A stretch of 64,000 nucleotides of DNA from Notospermus geniculatus. Taxonomy: Eukaryota > Nemertea > Pilidiophora > Heteronemertea > Lineidae. The position numbers and the translations under genes are program-made. The DNA is taken from the NCBI GenBank assembly GCA_002633025.1, contig NMRB01000088.1, positions 365,896 to 429,895 of the forward strand. Reading direction: 5' to 3'. Shown piece after piece: positions 10,327 through 19,413 of the stretch (positions within the stretch are counted from its first letter, which is position 1; each line of letters begins with the position of its first letter). The notes under the pieces are model-generated. The model saw only the letters and a program-made list of their open reading frames with translations. It was not told the origin of the DNA and ran no database searches.

Positions 10327-10621
10327 ATAACGAGCTGAACCAACGCTTATAACATAAAATTATGGAAAATAGGTTTTAGAACTATGTATGGAGAACATTT
10401 TTTACTTCATTCATGCTTGATAACTGCTGGTGACTAGGTGTTACACAAAATAAACGTAAAAGCATATATCAAACAAAGTAAACCTCGTGCTTCGTGCAAA
10501 AAGAATAGAAAAGAAGATATTGATATTTGAGAAATCGCTGGATGGTCGAATCGTGATCGTGATCAGTAAGGGAAAGTAATGTCAACAAAAGGTACAGTGT
10601 CTAAGCTATGTGAACAAGACA
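10327..10621. other. Unannotated sequence
   Basis: AT-rich, no repeat or frame of note. Confidence 0.4.
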
Positions 10622-10631
10622 TTATACGTAC

Positions 10632-10786
10632 CTACCCTTAGCACAAAGACATAAAACAACCCATTCGACTAAACAGCACCGATATTTTGCTCTGAATCTG
10701 TCAATGAATGCTATTCCTGTTCGTTTGCAAACTTTCTTTTTCTTGGGCGGACCACCTCCACCACCGCCACCTCCTATCATATCCAT
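10632..10786 (-). CDS. Candidate first exon, Gly-rich then Lys-rich
   Basis: On the minus strand, ATG at 10786 in strong context (GCAATGG) opens MDMI, eight glycines, then PPKKKKVCKR, followed by a cysteine and hydrophobic stretch. The frame stops at 10622 if unspliced (54 codons). Two donor-like sites precede the stop (AGG|GTAGGT at 10636 and TAG|GTACGT at 10632). PPKKKKV resembles a monopartite nuclear localisation signal, which is motif-level evidence only. No partner exon was identified further down the strand. Confidence 0.33.
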
Positions 10787-10864
10787 TGCAGTGAAAGTGT
10801 GAGAGTTGAACGATCACAAGAGAGGCTGTGTTTCCAATTTACGATGTAAATCTGATTTTGTTTA

Positions 10865-11017
10865 GGAAATGCAGTGTTTAAATCTTATCCGCTTTTGAAG
10901 TAGGAACGACACATCAGAATTGAAACTTTTGTAACTCTGTTGAGGAAATGCAGACTCAAACTCTTATCCGCTTTTAAACTAAGAATGACACATCAGATTT
11001 GAAACTTTTGTACCTCG
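10865..11017. repeat. Tandem duplication, 79-bp unit
   Basis: GGAAATGCAG at 10865 recurs at 10944. Both units continue through CTTATCCGCTTTT, GACACATCAGA and TTGAAACTTTTGTA. Confidence 0.9.
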
Positions 11018-11734
11018 AACAAAAAATGTTGCAACACCATGAATCAATACCAATATTCCCAATTCATGAAATACCGTCAAAAGAAATATCGGAACTTTTA
11101 AACCGAAACACCACACAAAATCACCAAAAGCATCCGTTACAAACAAACTCAGTAACTTCCCCTCATCCTCTATTATGCATTACCATACTCTCGATGTAAA
11201 TCCATAGAAATTTCCTGGCTGAGTAACTAATGTTCCCCTGGAGTAACTATCTCGCGCATTGCCCAGATGGACTGAAGTACAGCTGACTACCTATGGATAA
11301 CACTCTTGTCTGCCAAATCAATATCCTCGGTGATAATGGCAGTTGAACCAGCAGTTCTACCAACAGTGACATCTATTTCTTTAAAACTGCTGGTTTGCAA
11401 GCTCCAGTCAACATTTTCCAATCATCAGATATTTAAAAAATATTCTTCAACATTGTAGTTTTTCCAATATTTCATTTCGGACCAATAGTTGAGATGAAGA
11501 GTAAAGAATAAGAGGTTCTGGGTCAATGGCAGTGGCAAGAACTTTGACATTCTTCTAATGATTTGAAGCCAATTTCCTCCATTATATAAATCAAAATTTT
11601 AATCAAAATTTCAGTCAGTTTATTTCAGTAATGCTTTAATGGAAATTTAAATTAGGCTTCTGGCAAGAGGCAGGAACTGAAGAGGCTTTGGAATATTGAA
11701 ATATGAATCTATAAGTGAGCTACGTCTGTGCATC
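11018..11734. other. Unannotated sequence
   Basis: A 66-codon frame ends at 11199 but partly reads the 79-bp duplication. No gene or clear repeat otherwise. Confidence 0.4.
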
Positions 11735-11830
11735 GTCTATTTTAGTCTCGGCGTATATTTTGGTCCCGACGCGTCTATTCTGGTCCCAACCGCAATTATT
11801 TTGGTCTGCAATGTTGCAAGCGTGTAATTT
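11735..11830. repeat. Short tandem array, about 20-25 bp unit
   Basis: Four diverged units of the type TATTTTGGTCCCGACGCG follow one another (11736, 11755, 11777, 11797). Confidence 0.7.
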
Positions 11831-11838
11831 GGCCCGAT

Positions 11839-12006
11839 GTAACGTTTTTCAGTGAGGCCCGTGTGCCAGTGTGACATTACAACAGATTGACGGAATAAGC
11901 GGCGACTTGACAACGGGCGACACACAGAGAAACAGTGAGTCTGTTACCCAGTGTGTTCCGAACAATGGGAATCACACAGAAAAACGACCACACTGAAAAA
12001 TGTTAC
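11839..12006 (-). mobile_element. Family B element, copy 1
   Basis: Ends TGTAACGTTTTTCAGTG and CACTGAAAAATGTTACA are inverted. The interior contains GACGGAATAAGCGGCGACTT and matches the copy at 13233-13402 in the opposite orientation. About 168 bp, no coding capacity. Confidence 0.8.
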
Positions 12007-12521
12007 AGTTGAACTATCATGCTTGTCTGTTATTTCCATCAGACTGTATAGGTTCCAAAACCTCTCAACACTACAGCAAGAAAACAAGTGGGAAACAATG
12101 AATACTGCCCCTCTTCATTCTCACTTACAACAGGGTTTTACCCAAGATACCTCATTAAGCTTAAGTGATAGCCGTGTTGGATATAATTTGACATGGGGAC
12201 GATAGATCGGGAGGCATTACTGTTCATCTTATCTTGCCCTGGAATCATTGTGGAGCGTGAGCTAACATCTACTTATTCATGGAGACTGCGACCATAAAAA
12301 TCAACTTAATTAGAACCGAGCAAGCTGCTAATGTGACAATATCGCTTTCCTCGAAATTGGCTCGTTTTAAGGAAATTTTCTTAAACTTTACGTCACGCTA
12401 ATTTTTCTAATCAACTACATGTATGCATTCTTTTTCAATACATTTACCATGAAAAACAATCAAATATGAAAACAGTCGTCTGAAAATTGTGTGTATAGGC
12501 CATTACCGCACACTAGTAAAA
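12007..12521. other. Unannotated sequence
   Basis: Continuation of an 84-codon frame (11951-12205) that is mostly family B sequence; no gene supported. Otherwise unremarkable. Confidence 0.4.
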
Positions 12522-12845
12522 ATTAAAGCTGACATGTTTGGATTACCCCATGGCTTTGGCTGAATAAAAAAATACCTGCCGTGCTGTGGCGCGGCAGGTA
12601 CATGTAGGCCTAGATGAAGTTCAAACGTTCAGGTCCTTCATCAAACACCTCTCTCAGACCACCATTACCCAAACTACCTCCCAGATGTCGCTGTCATTCG
12701 AATGAAAGCCGTCGAGCTAGAAGGATGGCGAATGCTCCGCAGGTCAGTTAAGTACAATGTTGTAGGCATACATAGACAATAGGGTCAAGCCTAGGCCTAT
12801 ACTGTGTGCATTAGATCCAACTACAGGTAGCTATTGACGACTAAG
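12522..12845 (+). repeat. Left arm of a 1.2-kb inverted repeat
   Basis: About 320 bp mirrored by 13416-13722: AATTAAAGCTGACATGTTTG, CCATGGCTTTGG, AACGTYCAGGTCCTTCATC and AGCTATTGACGAC blocks occur in reverse order there. A GC hairpin at 12576-12601 (TACCTGCC...GGCAGGTA) is absent from the other arm. Confidence 0.85.
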
Positions 12846-12936
12846 CACTTGCGAAAAGTAGCCCTCAACACTCCCTAACAACAGAAAACACAAAAATAAC
12901 CATGATATGACAAAACAGATAAATATTCCAACTTAC

Positions 12937-13086
12937 CTGCATAACATGAATCACTTTGCAAACTCCGAAAGGACAGATAAAATCCATTTTACATGCCAAT
13001 CTCCCAAAGTTCCAAACCCTTCCGCCATTTTTGTTCCACTGGCCAACGCCCGCCTGAGCACATGACCCTGTCTGTCTGCGCGACAT
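12937..13086 (-). CDS. Candidate first exon inside the inverted-repeat spacer
   Basis: On the minus strand, 50 codons from ATG at 13086 end at CATGTTATGCAG|GTAAGT, a perfect donor, in phase 0. The frame begins MSRRQTGSCAQAGVG. A second in-frame ATG (AAAATGGAT, A at -3 and G at +4) would give a shorter start reading MDFICPFGVCKV. An out-of-frame ATG in AAAATGGCGG, a motif common near animal transcription starts, opens 25 codons. No family recognised. The left repeat arm would lie in its first intron. Confidence 0.4.
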
Positions 13087-13152
13087 GAAATGTGATACCA
13101 GGCCTACGCTGTCAACATGCAGGCCTGATGCCCTTTATTGAACCCGAAATAG

Positions 13153-13230
13153 ACCCGGTTAGCTCAGTCGGGTACGTCGTCCGGCCTTTCAATTAGGTAT
13201 GATGCAAAAGGGTGGGGTTCGAAACATACC
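13153..13230 (+). repeat. tRNA-like SINE head, degenerate
   Basis: GGTTAGCTCAGTCGG matches an RNA polymerase III A box, and GGGGTTCGAAACA, about 50 bp on, a B box. The acceptor stem does not pair, so this is a tRNA-derived relic. Family B starts 2 bp after it and may have truncated the body. Confidence 0.55.
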
Positions 13231-13232
13231 GG

Positions 13233-13402
13233 TGTAACCTTTTTCAGTGTGGCTATTTTTCTCTGTGATTCCCATTGTTCGGAATACCCTTGGAAACGGA
13301 CTCGCTGTTTCTCTGTGTGTCGCCCATAGTCATGTCGCCGCTTATTCCGTCAATTTGTTGTTATGTCACCCTGGCACACGGGCCTCACTGAAAAACGTTA
13401 CA
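13233..13402 (+). mobile_element. Family B element, copy 2
   Basis: TGTAACCTTTTTCAGTG at the left and CACTGAAAAACGTTACA at the right; interior GCCGCTTATTCCGTCAAT matches copies at 11839 (reversed) and 17640. 170 bp. The 72-codon frame over it is repeat-derived. Confidence 0.85.
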
Positions 13403-13415
13403 CTGGGACTCATAA

Positions 13416-13722
13416 CTTGGTCGTCAATAGCTGCCTGTAGTTGGATCTACATGAACATTTTATAGGCCTAGGTTTGACCCTATTGTCTATGTATGCCTAC
13501 AACATTGCACTTGTAATGACCTGCGGAGCACCAGCCATCCTTCCAGCTGGACGGCTTTCATTCGAATGACAGCGACACCTTGGCGGTATTTGGGGTAATG
13601 GTGGTCTGAGAGAGGTGTTTGATGAAGGACCTGGACGTTTGAACTTCATCCACTTGCGGGGCAATATGTTTTTATTCAGCCAATCCAAAGCCATGGAGGA
13701 ATGCAAACATGTCAGCTTTAAT
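13416..13722 (-). repeat. Right arm of the 1.2-kb inverted repeat
   Basis: Mirror of 12522-12845, without the GC hairpin. The inner ends are separated by about 570 bp holding the exon candidate, the tRNA-like relic and family B. Confidence 0.85.
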
Positions 13723-13985
13723 GCCAACCATTTATGTACACGTTCACATTTTTTTCATCAGTCCTTCACAGTATGCTGAATAATGCTTACATTGGTGTAT
13801 CTACATGTATACAATGTAAAGCTTGAGCAAGGCTACTTAGGAAAATAATGTAACCGTCTGCTGCAGGCAGAAGACATGCACTCCTTGAAGATACCCAATG
13901 TATATGCTGATGAGGCAAGTGAAAGTTTGTTGCGAAATGATGACAGAAAGTGATGAACCTTGTTTTCACGTCGGATTCGATATAA
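13723..13985. other. Unannotated sequence
   Basis: No feature recognised apart from one TACATGTA site at 13802. Confidence 0.4.
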
Positions 13986-14143
13986 TAGGGAGGTTTAGAA
14001 ATCAAAAGATAAATGAAAACTTTACGACAACGTTAATTTTTCATACTACACATTAACCAGATTTTATATAAATTGCATTTTCCGTACAAAAATAACGTTG
14101 TCGTCAACGTTTACGTTTATTGTTTGGTTTCTAAACATCCGTA
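13986..14143. mobile_element. Palindrome family A, copy 2
   Basis: TA|GGGAGGTTTAGAAATC at the left, mirrored at the right (GGTTTCTAAACATCCG|TA). CGACAACGTTA and TAACGTTGTCG blocks pair; the loop reads CATTTTCCGTACAAAAATAACG. Confidence 0.9.
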
Positions 14144-14718
14144 ATGTTTTCTTTCCTTCTTCAAAGCATTAGGCTACAACCCTCTCTCCAATTACACGTA
14201 TTGCAATTAGGCCCGCAAATATTTTTATACAAGTACAATTCTGGACAAACTTGAAAAGTTGGACAGATTTAGCCTCAACAGAATATAATACGTCATTATT
14301 CTCATAATGAAAAGCATCATCTGGCAACAATCCCTATAATATTATGATTGTCATCCACTGAAATGTAGGCCTACCTTTATCGACACCTGCAGTGCAGGCC
14401 TAACTCTACCATCATGTACTCTTTCAAAACATTACATGCTTTCCTGTGGCACAAAGTGTTGGGGAAAAATTTCATGTTCCAGAGATGAACAGAGATCAGA
14501 TGGTGTGGTATATGATGATTTTATAAGTATAATTGCACATAATTGTGGAAAGCATCCACAGTCTTGCGAAATTTACGAATTTCAAACATCTTTTCGTCAT
14601 ATCAAGAGGTTGGATGTGAAAGAGCTCGGCGTGATTTTTGAGTCACGAGTTTCAAAAACCCCGGTTTACTAATAAAGTTCAAGGCTAATAACTCTATTGC
14701 AATACCAAGAGGTAACAA
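14144..14718. other. Unannotated sequence
   Basis: A 78-codon frame at 14436-14672 (MLSCGTKCWGK start) has no recognisable domain and no flanking splice signals; left as chance. Confidence 0.4.
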
Positions 14719-14871
14719 TACGGAGGTTTAGAAATCAAACGATAAACGTAAACTTTACGACAACGTTATTTTTCATACTACACGTTAAGCTGATTTTATA
14801 TTACATTTTCGGTACAAAAATACCGTTGTCGTTAATGTTTACGTTTATCGTTTGATTTCTAAAAGTCCCTA
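14719..14871. mobile_element. Palindrome family A, copy 3
   Basis: TA-bounded; left end CGGAGGTTTAGAAATCAAAC, right end GATTTCTAAAAGTCCC. Same loop orientation as copy 2, from which it is separated by 575 bp. Confidence 0.9.
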
Positions 14872-15278
14872 TTATCATACATGTATTTGAACTAAACGGT
14901 TATGATCCTAGACCATGTCGTATTTCGTGGCCCCAAAACCACCTCTGACCTTCAAATCGCCTCTCCTTTCAAGTTCCACAGTATAAATTCATACCCTACG
15001 TGTCCCCTGGGTACCAAATCATGTAATTTTCAGATGTATTTGATATCTTGGGCCGTGATATGATGGGCTCTCCACACGACATCGTGATGGCTCATAAAAC
15101 AACGATCATAAACTATTCCAAGGGGAGTAATATAACAATTCACGTCAGAGCAACGATACAAAAAATTATCATAATTGTATGTTGATTCGCGATTTCTTGA
15201 TCATTGAAGAAAACGAAAGGATTTATAATAAGAAGACAATCTTCCTCAGTTATTAAGATAATAGGAATATTCAACACT
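14872..15278. other. Unannotated sequence
   Basis: No gene or repeat seen before the direct repeat that flanks the F3 element at 15294. Confidence 0.4.
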
Positions 15279-15342
15279 TGAAGACCAAAGACTTTCACTT
15301 TGGGGATTTTGACTTGAAAGTGCCTGAAGAAGACCGAGGTGT

Positions 15343-15845
15343 ATCGCAGGCCGGAGTGGACACAATTCATATTTAATGTCCACATTAATTCCGATTTTAT
15401 GTCCACACTAAATCAACCAATCGCAGCTGAGTTTTTAATGTGGATATAAAATCGCACTACTTATTTAATGTCCATATAAATTCGTATTTTATGTCCCCAT
15501 TAAATCACGAATTAATATCCACATAAAATCTACCAATCACGGATAAGGACTTTTGGACGGATGTGAGTGTTATCGATCGCTTCCGTCAACAATTCCATCG
15601 CTTCCGTCCAAAAGTCCTTATCCGTGATTGGTCGATTTTATGTGGATATTAATTCGTGATTTAATGGGGACATAAAATACGAATTTATATGGACATTAAA
15701 TAAGTAGTGCGATTTTATATCCACATTTAAAACTCAGCTGCGATTGGTTGATTAAGTGTGGACATAAGTTCTTGATTTAATGTGGATATAAAATCGGAAT
15801 TAATGTGGACATTAAATATGAATTGTGTCCACTCCGGCCTGCGAT
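15343..15845. mobile_element. 503-bp giant hairpin element
   Basis: Ends ATCGCAGGCCGGAGTGGACA mirrored at the right. Arms of 219 and 243 bp are almost complete inverted copies; the 24-bp difference is one extra internal unit in the right arm. The arms consist of short units of the type TTTAATGTGGATATAAAATC. Flanks GAGGTG(T) on both sides give a 6-8 bp target duplication, suggestive of a hAT-like element but without a diagnostic terminus. Confidence 0.9.
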
Positions 15846-15867
15846 AGAGGTGTGGGGTCGAAAATTT

Positions 15868-16060
15868 GTGACCCTCCACAGCAAAATCAGTTGCATGTCG
15901 CTCTTGGCAGGTTAAGACCAAATGTTTGTCAGTTTCATTATTGTCTGTCTGTGATGAAATCTGAAATAATCTATTTCTTCCATTCTCTTTTGGTGTCATC
16001 TTAGTTCGTTGCTGCTCACCTTCTGAGCGACATGCGACTGGTTTTGCTGTGGCGGGTCAC
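15868..16060. mobile_element. 193-bp hairpin element
   Basis: GTGACCCTCCACAGC at the left is mirrored by GCTGTGGCGGGTCAC at the right, arms about 36 bp. ATTT flanks both sides (15864-15867, 16061-16064). It interrupts the F3 sequence between AAAATTT and GCAAATATCGG. Confidence 0.85.
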
Positions 16061-16152
16061 ATTTGCAAATATCGGAGACGACTTGGATTATATTGTTTCA
16101 CACTGTGTGTCGTTTTTGGGCTTTATTAGTGTCTACCTGAAGACCAAAGACT

Positions 16153-16506
16153 GGATACACACCATTTTCCAAGGCTGAATGGATCGGATTTCATCTCACG
16201 ATTAACTTTGCTGCACTGAGATATCTCCAACTACAATACACGTATCTTGTTATAAGTTTGAAACTTTGCAGCGCGTGTCCCAAGTGAATCTCCACAAATA
16301 TTGTACAGAGTAGTCCCTTCGGTGTTAAATGGCTGCATCCTCGAAAATCTAATAACTCTAAATAGATTTTTAATCATCAGTAAAAATCACAAGGGATCTG
16401 GAAACAAGGTTTTATTGCATATCATATCGAATAATGGCAAACATGTAGAGAAGGTGATGATAACACTAAATGTGGGGAATGCAATGCCTAAAGCTTGGAA
16501 TCCACT
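16153..16506. other. Unannotated sequence
   Basis: No repeat. The 91-codon frame at 16301-16576 runs into the next palindrome and is not supported. Confidence 0.4.
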
Positions 16507-16703
16507 GCTGATTTTCTGCGTTGCGACTTGCTTTGCAACCTGCTACCTGCGATTGAATACAATCATAAGGAACTGATACCGGTCGCCGACCGATTGCCGA
16601 CTGAAATTGACTACATCTTTGCCATTGGTGGAAATCACATCTAGCTAGTCCACTACGGCGATCGAGTGCCCAGTTGCAAAGCAAGTCGCAACGCAAAATC
16701 AGC
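16507..16703. mobile_element. 197-bp foldback element
   Basis: GCTGATTTTCTGCGTTGCGA at 16507 is mirrored at 16673-16703, arms about 32 bp. No clear target duplication. Confidence 0.75.
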
Positions 16704-16995
16704 TTAGGTGTTCAACACAGCCATCTTCACTGAGTTCAGGTAAAGACTCGGCTTCTCCTCCCTTGACCTTCACGCAAGCAAACCACCTTCCGTGTTCAAC
16801 GGATTTCCCCGGTCCCGAAAATAGCAACCAATCACGGCAAAGCTTGCACCGACCCACGTGCATGACGTGTTCCCGGCAATGAAGTTGACCAATCAAAATT
16901 TGATGAAATGACATCATTGATATTTTTTCTTCCGTGAACGACGAAGAAACGAGGCTTCTGATTGGGCGCACGAGAAAATCCGAAAGCGTTGAACA
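16704..16995. promoter_or_regulatory. CCAAT-rich, GC-richer segment
   Basis: It contains AACCAATCACG (16827), GACCAATCAAAA (16888) and an inverted box in CTGATTGGGCG (16959), plus CACGTGCATGACGTG. Several CCAAT boxes with E-box and CRE-like sites resemble an animal proximal promoter, but no exon is evident on either side. A weak call. Confidence 0.2.
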
Positions 16996-17542
16996 CGGAA
17001 TCTGGCTGCTTGCTGCAGAGTGTATGAAGAGATTAGCCGATTTCTACACGATGCATTATGCAGAATGAACACAGCAGGAGCCATCAAGCGTCTTGTCTAG
17101 GACCCATCGGACTGCTGTACCTCCTATGAGCAGAATGGTGAACTAACAAACCTAAGTCTTAATCAGCCGAACAGAAACAGCAAGTGTCACCACTTAGCGC
17201 TATTGACTGATATCATTCCGATAAAATAGAACAGTGTGATATCAATCAGCAACGAATTATCCCGATCCTTGATTTAGTAATATGAAGATAATGGTGTTGT
17301 TAGCTGATGGGGTGGAATAGAATGCAATAATTTCGGTGATGGTTGGAATTGAGGATATATCCTTCGCAATGAGAGACTAGCGCTGTACTCGCAGACCTGA
17401 ACAAGGCTCTTCCTTTCAAACTGTTCAGAAAGAAATTGACATGGTACCGTATTTCAATTGATTTCTATGACAGCAACACCTAATCCCATGGCGCACAACT
17501 GTTTACGATGCTAGGCCCCAATGGGGACCCCAGCCCACTGCC
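16996..17542. other. Unannotated sequence
   Basis: No feature recognised. Confidence 0.4.
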
Positions 17543-17638
17543 TCAATAGGTGTAACTAGTGATTAAAACTATTGATATGAAACTGACATCCTGGTCCTGA
17601 TCAATTTCCCACAAAAAGGCGTCCGTTGTATAGGACAA
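17543..17638 (+). repeat. Dispersed repeat D, copy 1
   Basis: TCAATAGGTGTAACTAGTGA, GATATGAAACT, CCTGGTCCT and AAGGCGTCCGTTGTAT match 36130-36232 in the same orientation. Followed directly by family B. Confidence 0.75.
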
Positions 17639-17639
17639 G

Positions 17640-17767
17640 TGTAACGTTTTTCAGAGTGGCAATTTTTCTGTGTGATTCCCATTGTTCGGAACACACTTGG
17701 AAACAGACTCGCTGTTTTTCTATGTGTCGCCCATTGTCAAGTCGCCGCTTATTCCGTCAATCTATTG
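17640..17767 (+). mobile_element. Family B element, copy 3 (right end missing)
   Basis: Starts TGTAACGTTTTTCAGAGTGG and matches the 13233 copy through CCGTCAATCTATTG, where it stops abruptly at foldback element C. The expected right third of family B does not resume after C. Confidence 0.8.
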
Positions 17768-17867
17768 CGCAAGCGCCCAGTTAGCCCCTACGACGACGTT
17801 TATCTATTGTGTGGGTATACCCAAACAATAGATAAACGTTGTCGTATGGCCTAACCGGGCGCTTGCG
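17768..17867. mobile_element. Foldback element C, 100-bp near-perfect palindrome
   Basis: Arms of 50 bp run from CGCAAGCGCCCAGTTAG to the mirrored end, centred on GTATAC at 17815-17820. The transcript would form a loopless hairpin. A degenerate relative lies at 1905-2030. Confidence 0.85.
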
Positions 17868-18490
17868 AAAGCTCACTATTGTTGACCGCCAACAGCAATT
17901 TGAAATCATATCACATGCATTCTGCGTTATACAGGAAGCATTCCCACACAGCAGTTCATCAAGCAACAAGTCAAATATCATGGAGTTCCAGCACATAATA
18001 CGTTCCGGAAATGTAATGATTCTAACAGTACATTATATTTCCCAAATCAAGTGCTTTTATGTGCAGATGACGCATCCTTCAACAGATTTGGATGATAATG
18101 GATTTGATGTGACATGAGTAGGCATATCTCGATCAAGTATGAGAGAACAGCACTGGAATTTGTTTCCCCTAGATCACATGGATGCCGTGATGCCCACAAG
18201 ATGCTTTAACCTTGGGAGAATTATACTTAAGCTTTAACAACTGGGCCCTAGATTGCACCAAAATCGCACTTATAAGGTCAGAGACCTTGCTTTGCCACGG
18301 GGCTGTAGCTCCTCCAACATTATCATATCAAACGTGTCAGGACTTCGATTCGACGATATCAACAGCCTGCTATGTGGCCAGCAATGCCGACCATCAGCAA
18401 CAGGAGAAGCTGGACACTGGCAATGATACCATTCCTCTGTGACCGTAACTGCGATTTTGGTGTAATGTGCCTTCTTGTTGCCAATGACAA
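17868..18490. other. Unannotated sequence
   Basis: Frames at 17839-18117 and 18212-18442 begin in or near repeats and show no domain. No repeat otherwise. Confidence 0.4.
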
Positions 18491-18605
18491 TGGCTGGTAT
18501 TCATAAAAGTTAGCAAATGCTTTTACTTAAGATTTGCACAGCGAGGCCCAATGGAAATGTACTGCAAAACTTGAAGTAAAAGCATTTGCAACCTTTTACC
18601 AGCCA
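18491..18605. mobile_element. 115-bp foldback element
   Basis: TGGCTGGTATTCATAAAAGT at the left pairs with ACCTTTTACCAGCCA at the right, with a mirrored AGCAAATGCTTTTACTT block. A short AATACC repeat follows at 18605-18628. Confidence 0.75.
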
Positions 18606-18742
18606 ATACCAATACCAATACCAGCCAATAACAATTTCGTATTCATGTTTATTTCACCATCAAAGAAAACTTTACAAAAGGAACACAGAATCCTGACTTT
18701 TTACAAAATCCTTTAAAAAAAGTAAAGTATACATGTAGATAA

Positions 18743-18895
18743 TAGGGAGTTTAAGAAATCAAACGATAAACGGCAACTTTACGACAACGTTATTTTTTGT
18801 ACCGAAAACGCAATATATAATCTGGTGAATTCGCAGTATGAAAAATAACGTTGTCGTAAAGTTAGCGTTTATCGTTTGATTTCTTAAACTCCCTA
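18743..18895. mobile_element. Palindrome family A, copy 4
   Basis: TA|GGGAGTTTAAGAAATC with an exactly mirrored right end. The loop is inverted relative to copies at 13986, 14719, 40915 and 63439 and nearly identical to that at 10176. Confidence 0.92.
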
Positions 18896-19164
18896 ATGTG
18901 CTGTTCTCCAACTCTCAAGCGAATCAATTCATTTCCGTTTCTCATTGCCATCTATATGCATTTCATGAAACGAAATCATCGAATTGCTTTTACCATCTTC
19001 AAGTCACTGCAACAGCGATGGGAGAACCTACCAGTTATACTTCATCTGAGTCAATATAGATGGCAATGCTGGTGACAACATCGCTGCAACCGGGTATCGT
19101 GCCGAGCTGTATGTATGAAGGGTAACGATTTCTGTGGAATACTGTCAGGAGTCGTTGTTTGCAG

Positions 19165-19402
19165 ATATAATACGAAGGGTCGTCTCCGAATTTCACAAAT
19201 TTTCGACCCCAACCGGGGTCTTCCTCAGGCACTTTCTAGCCGAGCTACCAGAAGTGAAATGAAGTGAAACCAGAAATGAATCGACTACAGGTAGAAAGTG
19301 CCTGAGGAAGACCCCGGTTGGGGCCAAAAATTTGTGAAATTCGGAGACGACCCTTCGTATTATATCATTTTGTGTGTCGTTCTTTGTGCTTTTTATTGGA
19401 TA
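19165..19402 (+). mobile_element. Retroposon-like family F3, palindromic copy
   Basis: Flanked by the 11-bp direct repeat GTTGTTTGCAG (19154-19164, 19403-19413). The left arm 19165-19238 is an inverted copy of 19292-19365, spacer about 53 bp, followed by a unique tail (TTTTGTGTGTCGTTC...TTTTTATTGG). An inverted 5' segment plus long duplication fits twin-primed LINE-type or Penelope-type insertion. Frames of 65 and 88 codons starting MPEEDPGWG are the two arms read in opposite directions. Confidence 0.8.
19188..19228 (-). ncRNA. Hammerhead-like ribozyme core (tentative)
   Basis: On the minus strand: CTGAGGA, a hairpin (GACCCC/GGGGTC), GAAA, a 5-bp stem AATTT-GTG-AAATT and then C. This is the order CUGANGA, stem II, GAAA, stem III, UH of a type I hammerhead. 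Against it, an extra A lies next to stem II and stem I (GAAAGTGC against GGAGACGA) pairs poorly. The right-arm copy has lost the G of GAAA. Confidence 0.35.
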
Positions 19403-19413
19403 GTTGTTTGCAG

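Larger units (their letters stand above)
15294..16137 (+). mobile_element. Retroposon-like family F3, copy split by two insertions
   Basis: Flanked by the 15-bp direct repeat TGAAGACCAAAGACT (15279-15293 and 16138-16152). Removing the hairpins at 15343-15845 and 15868-16060 restores a contiguous F3 sequence that aligns with 19292-19402: GTGCCTGA.GAAGACC, GGGGTCGAAAATTTG, CGGAGACGAC, TGTGTGTCGTTTTTG. This copy lacks the inverted left arm and starts at a different 5' point. Long duplications, variable 5' ends and a shared 3' end suggest reverse-transcriptase-mediated insertion. Confidence 0.75.

Noticed and set aside
13153-13230. Functional tRNA gene
   Set aside because: A and B boxes are present, but the acceptor stem and anticodon arm do not pair properly.
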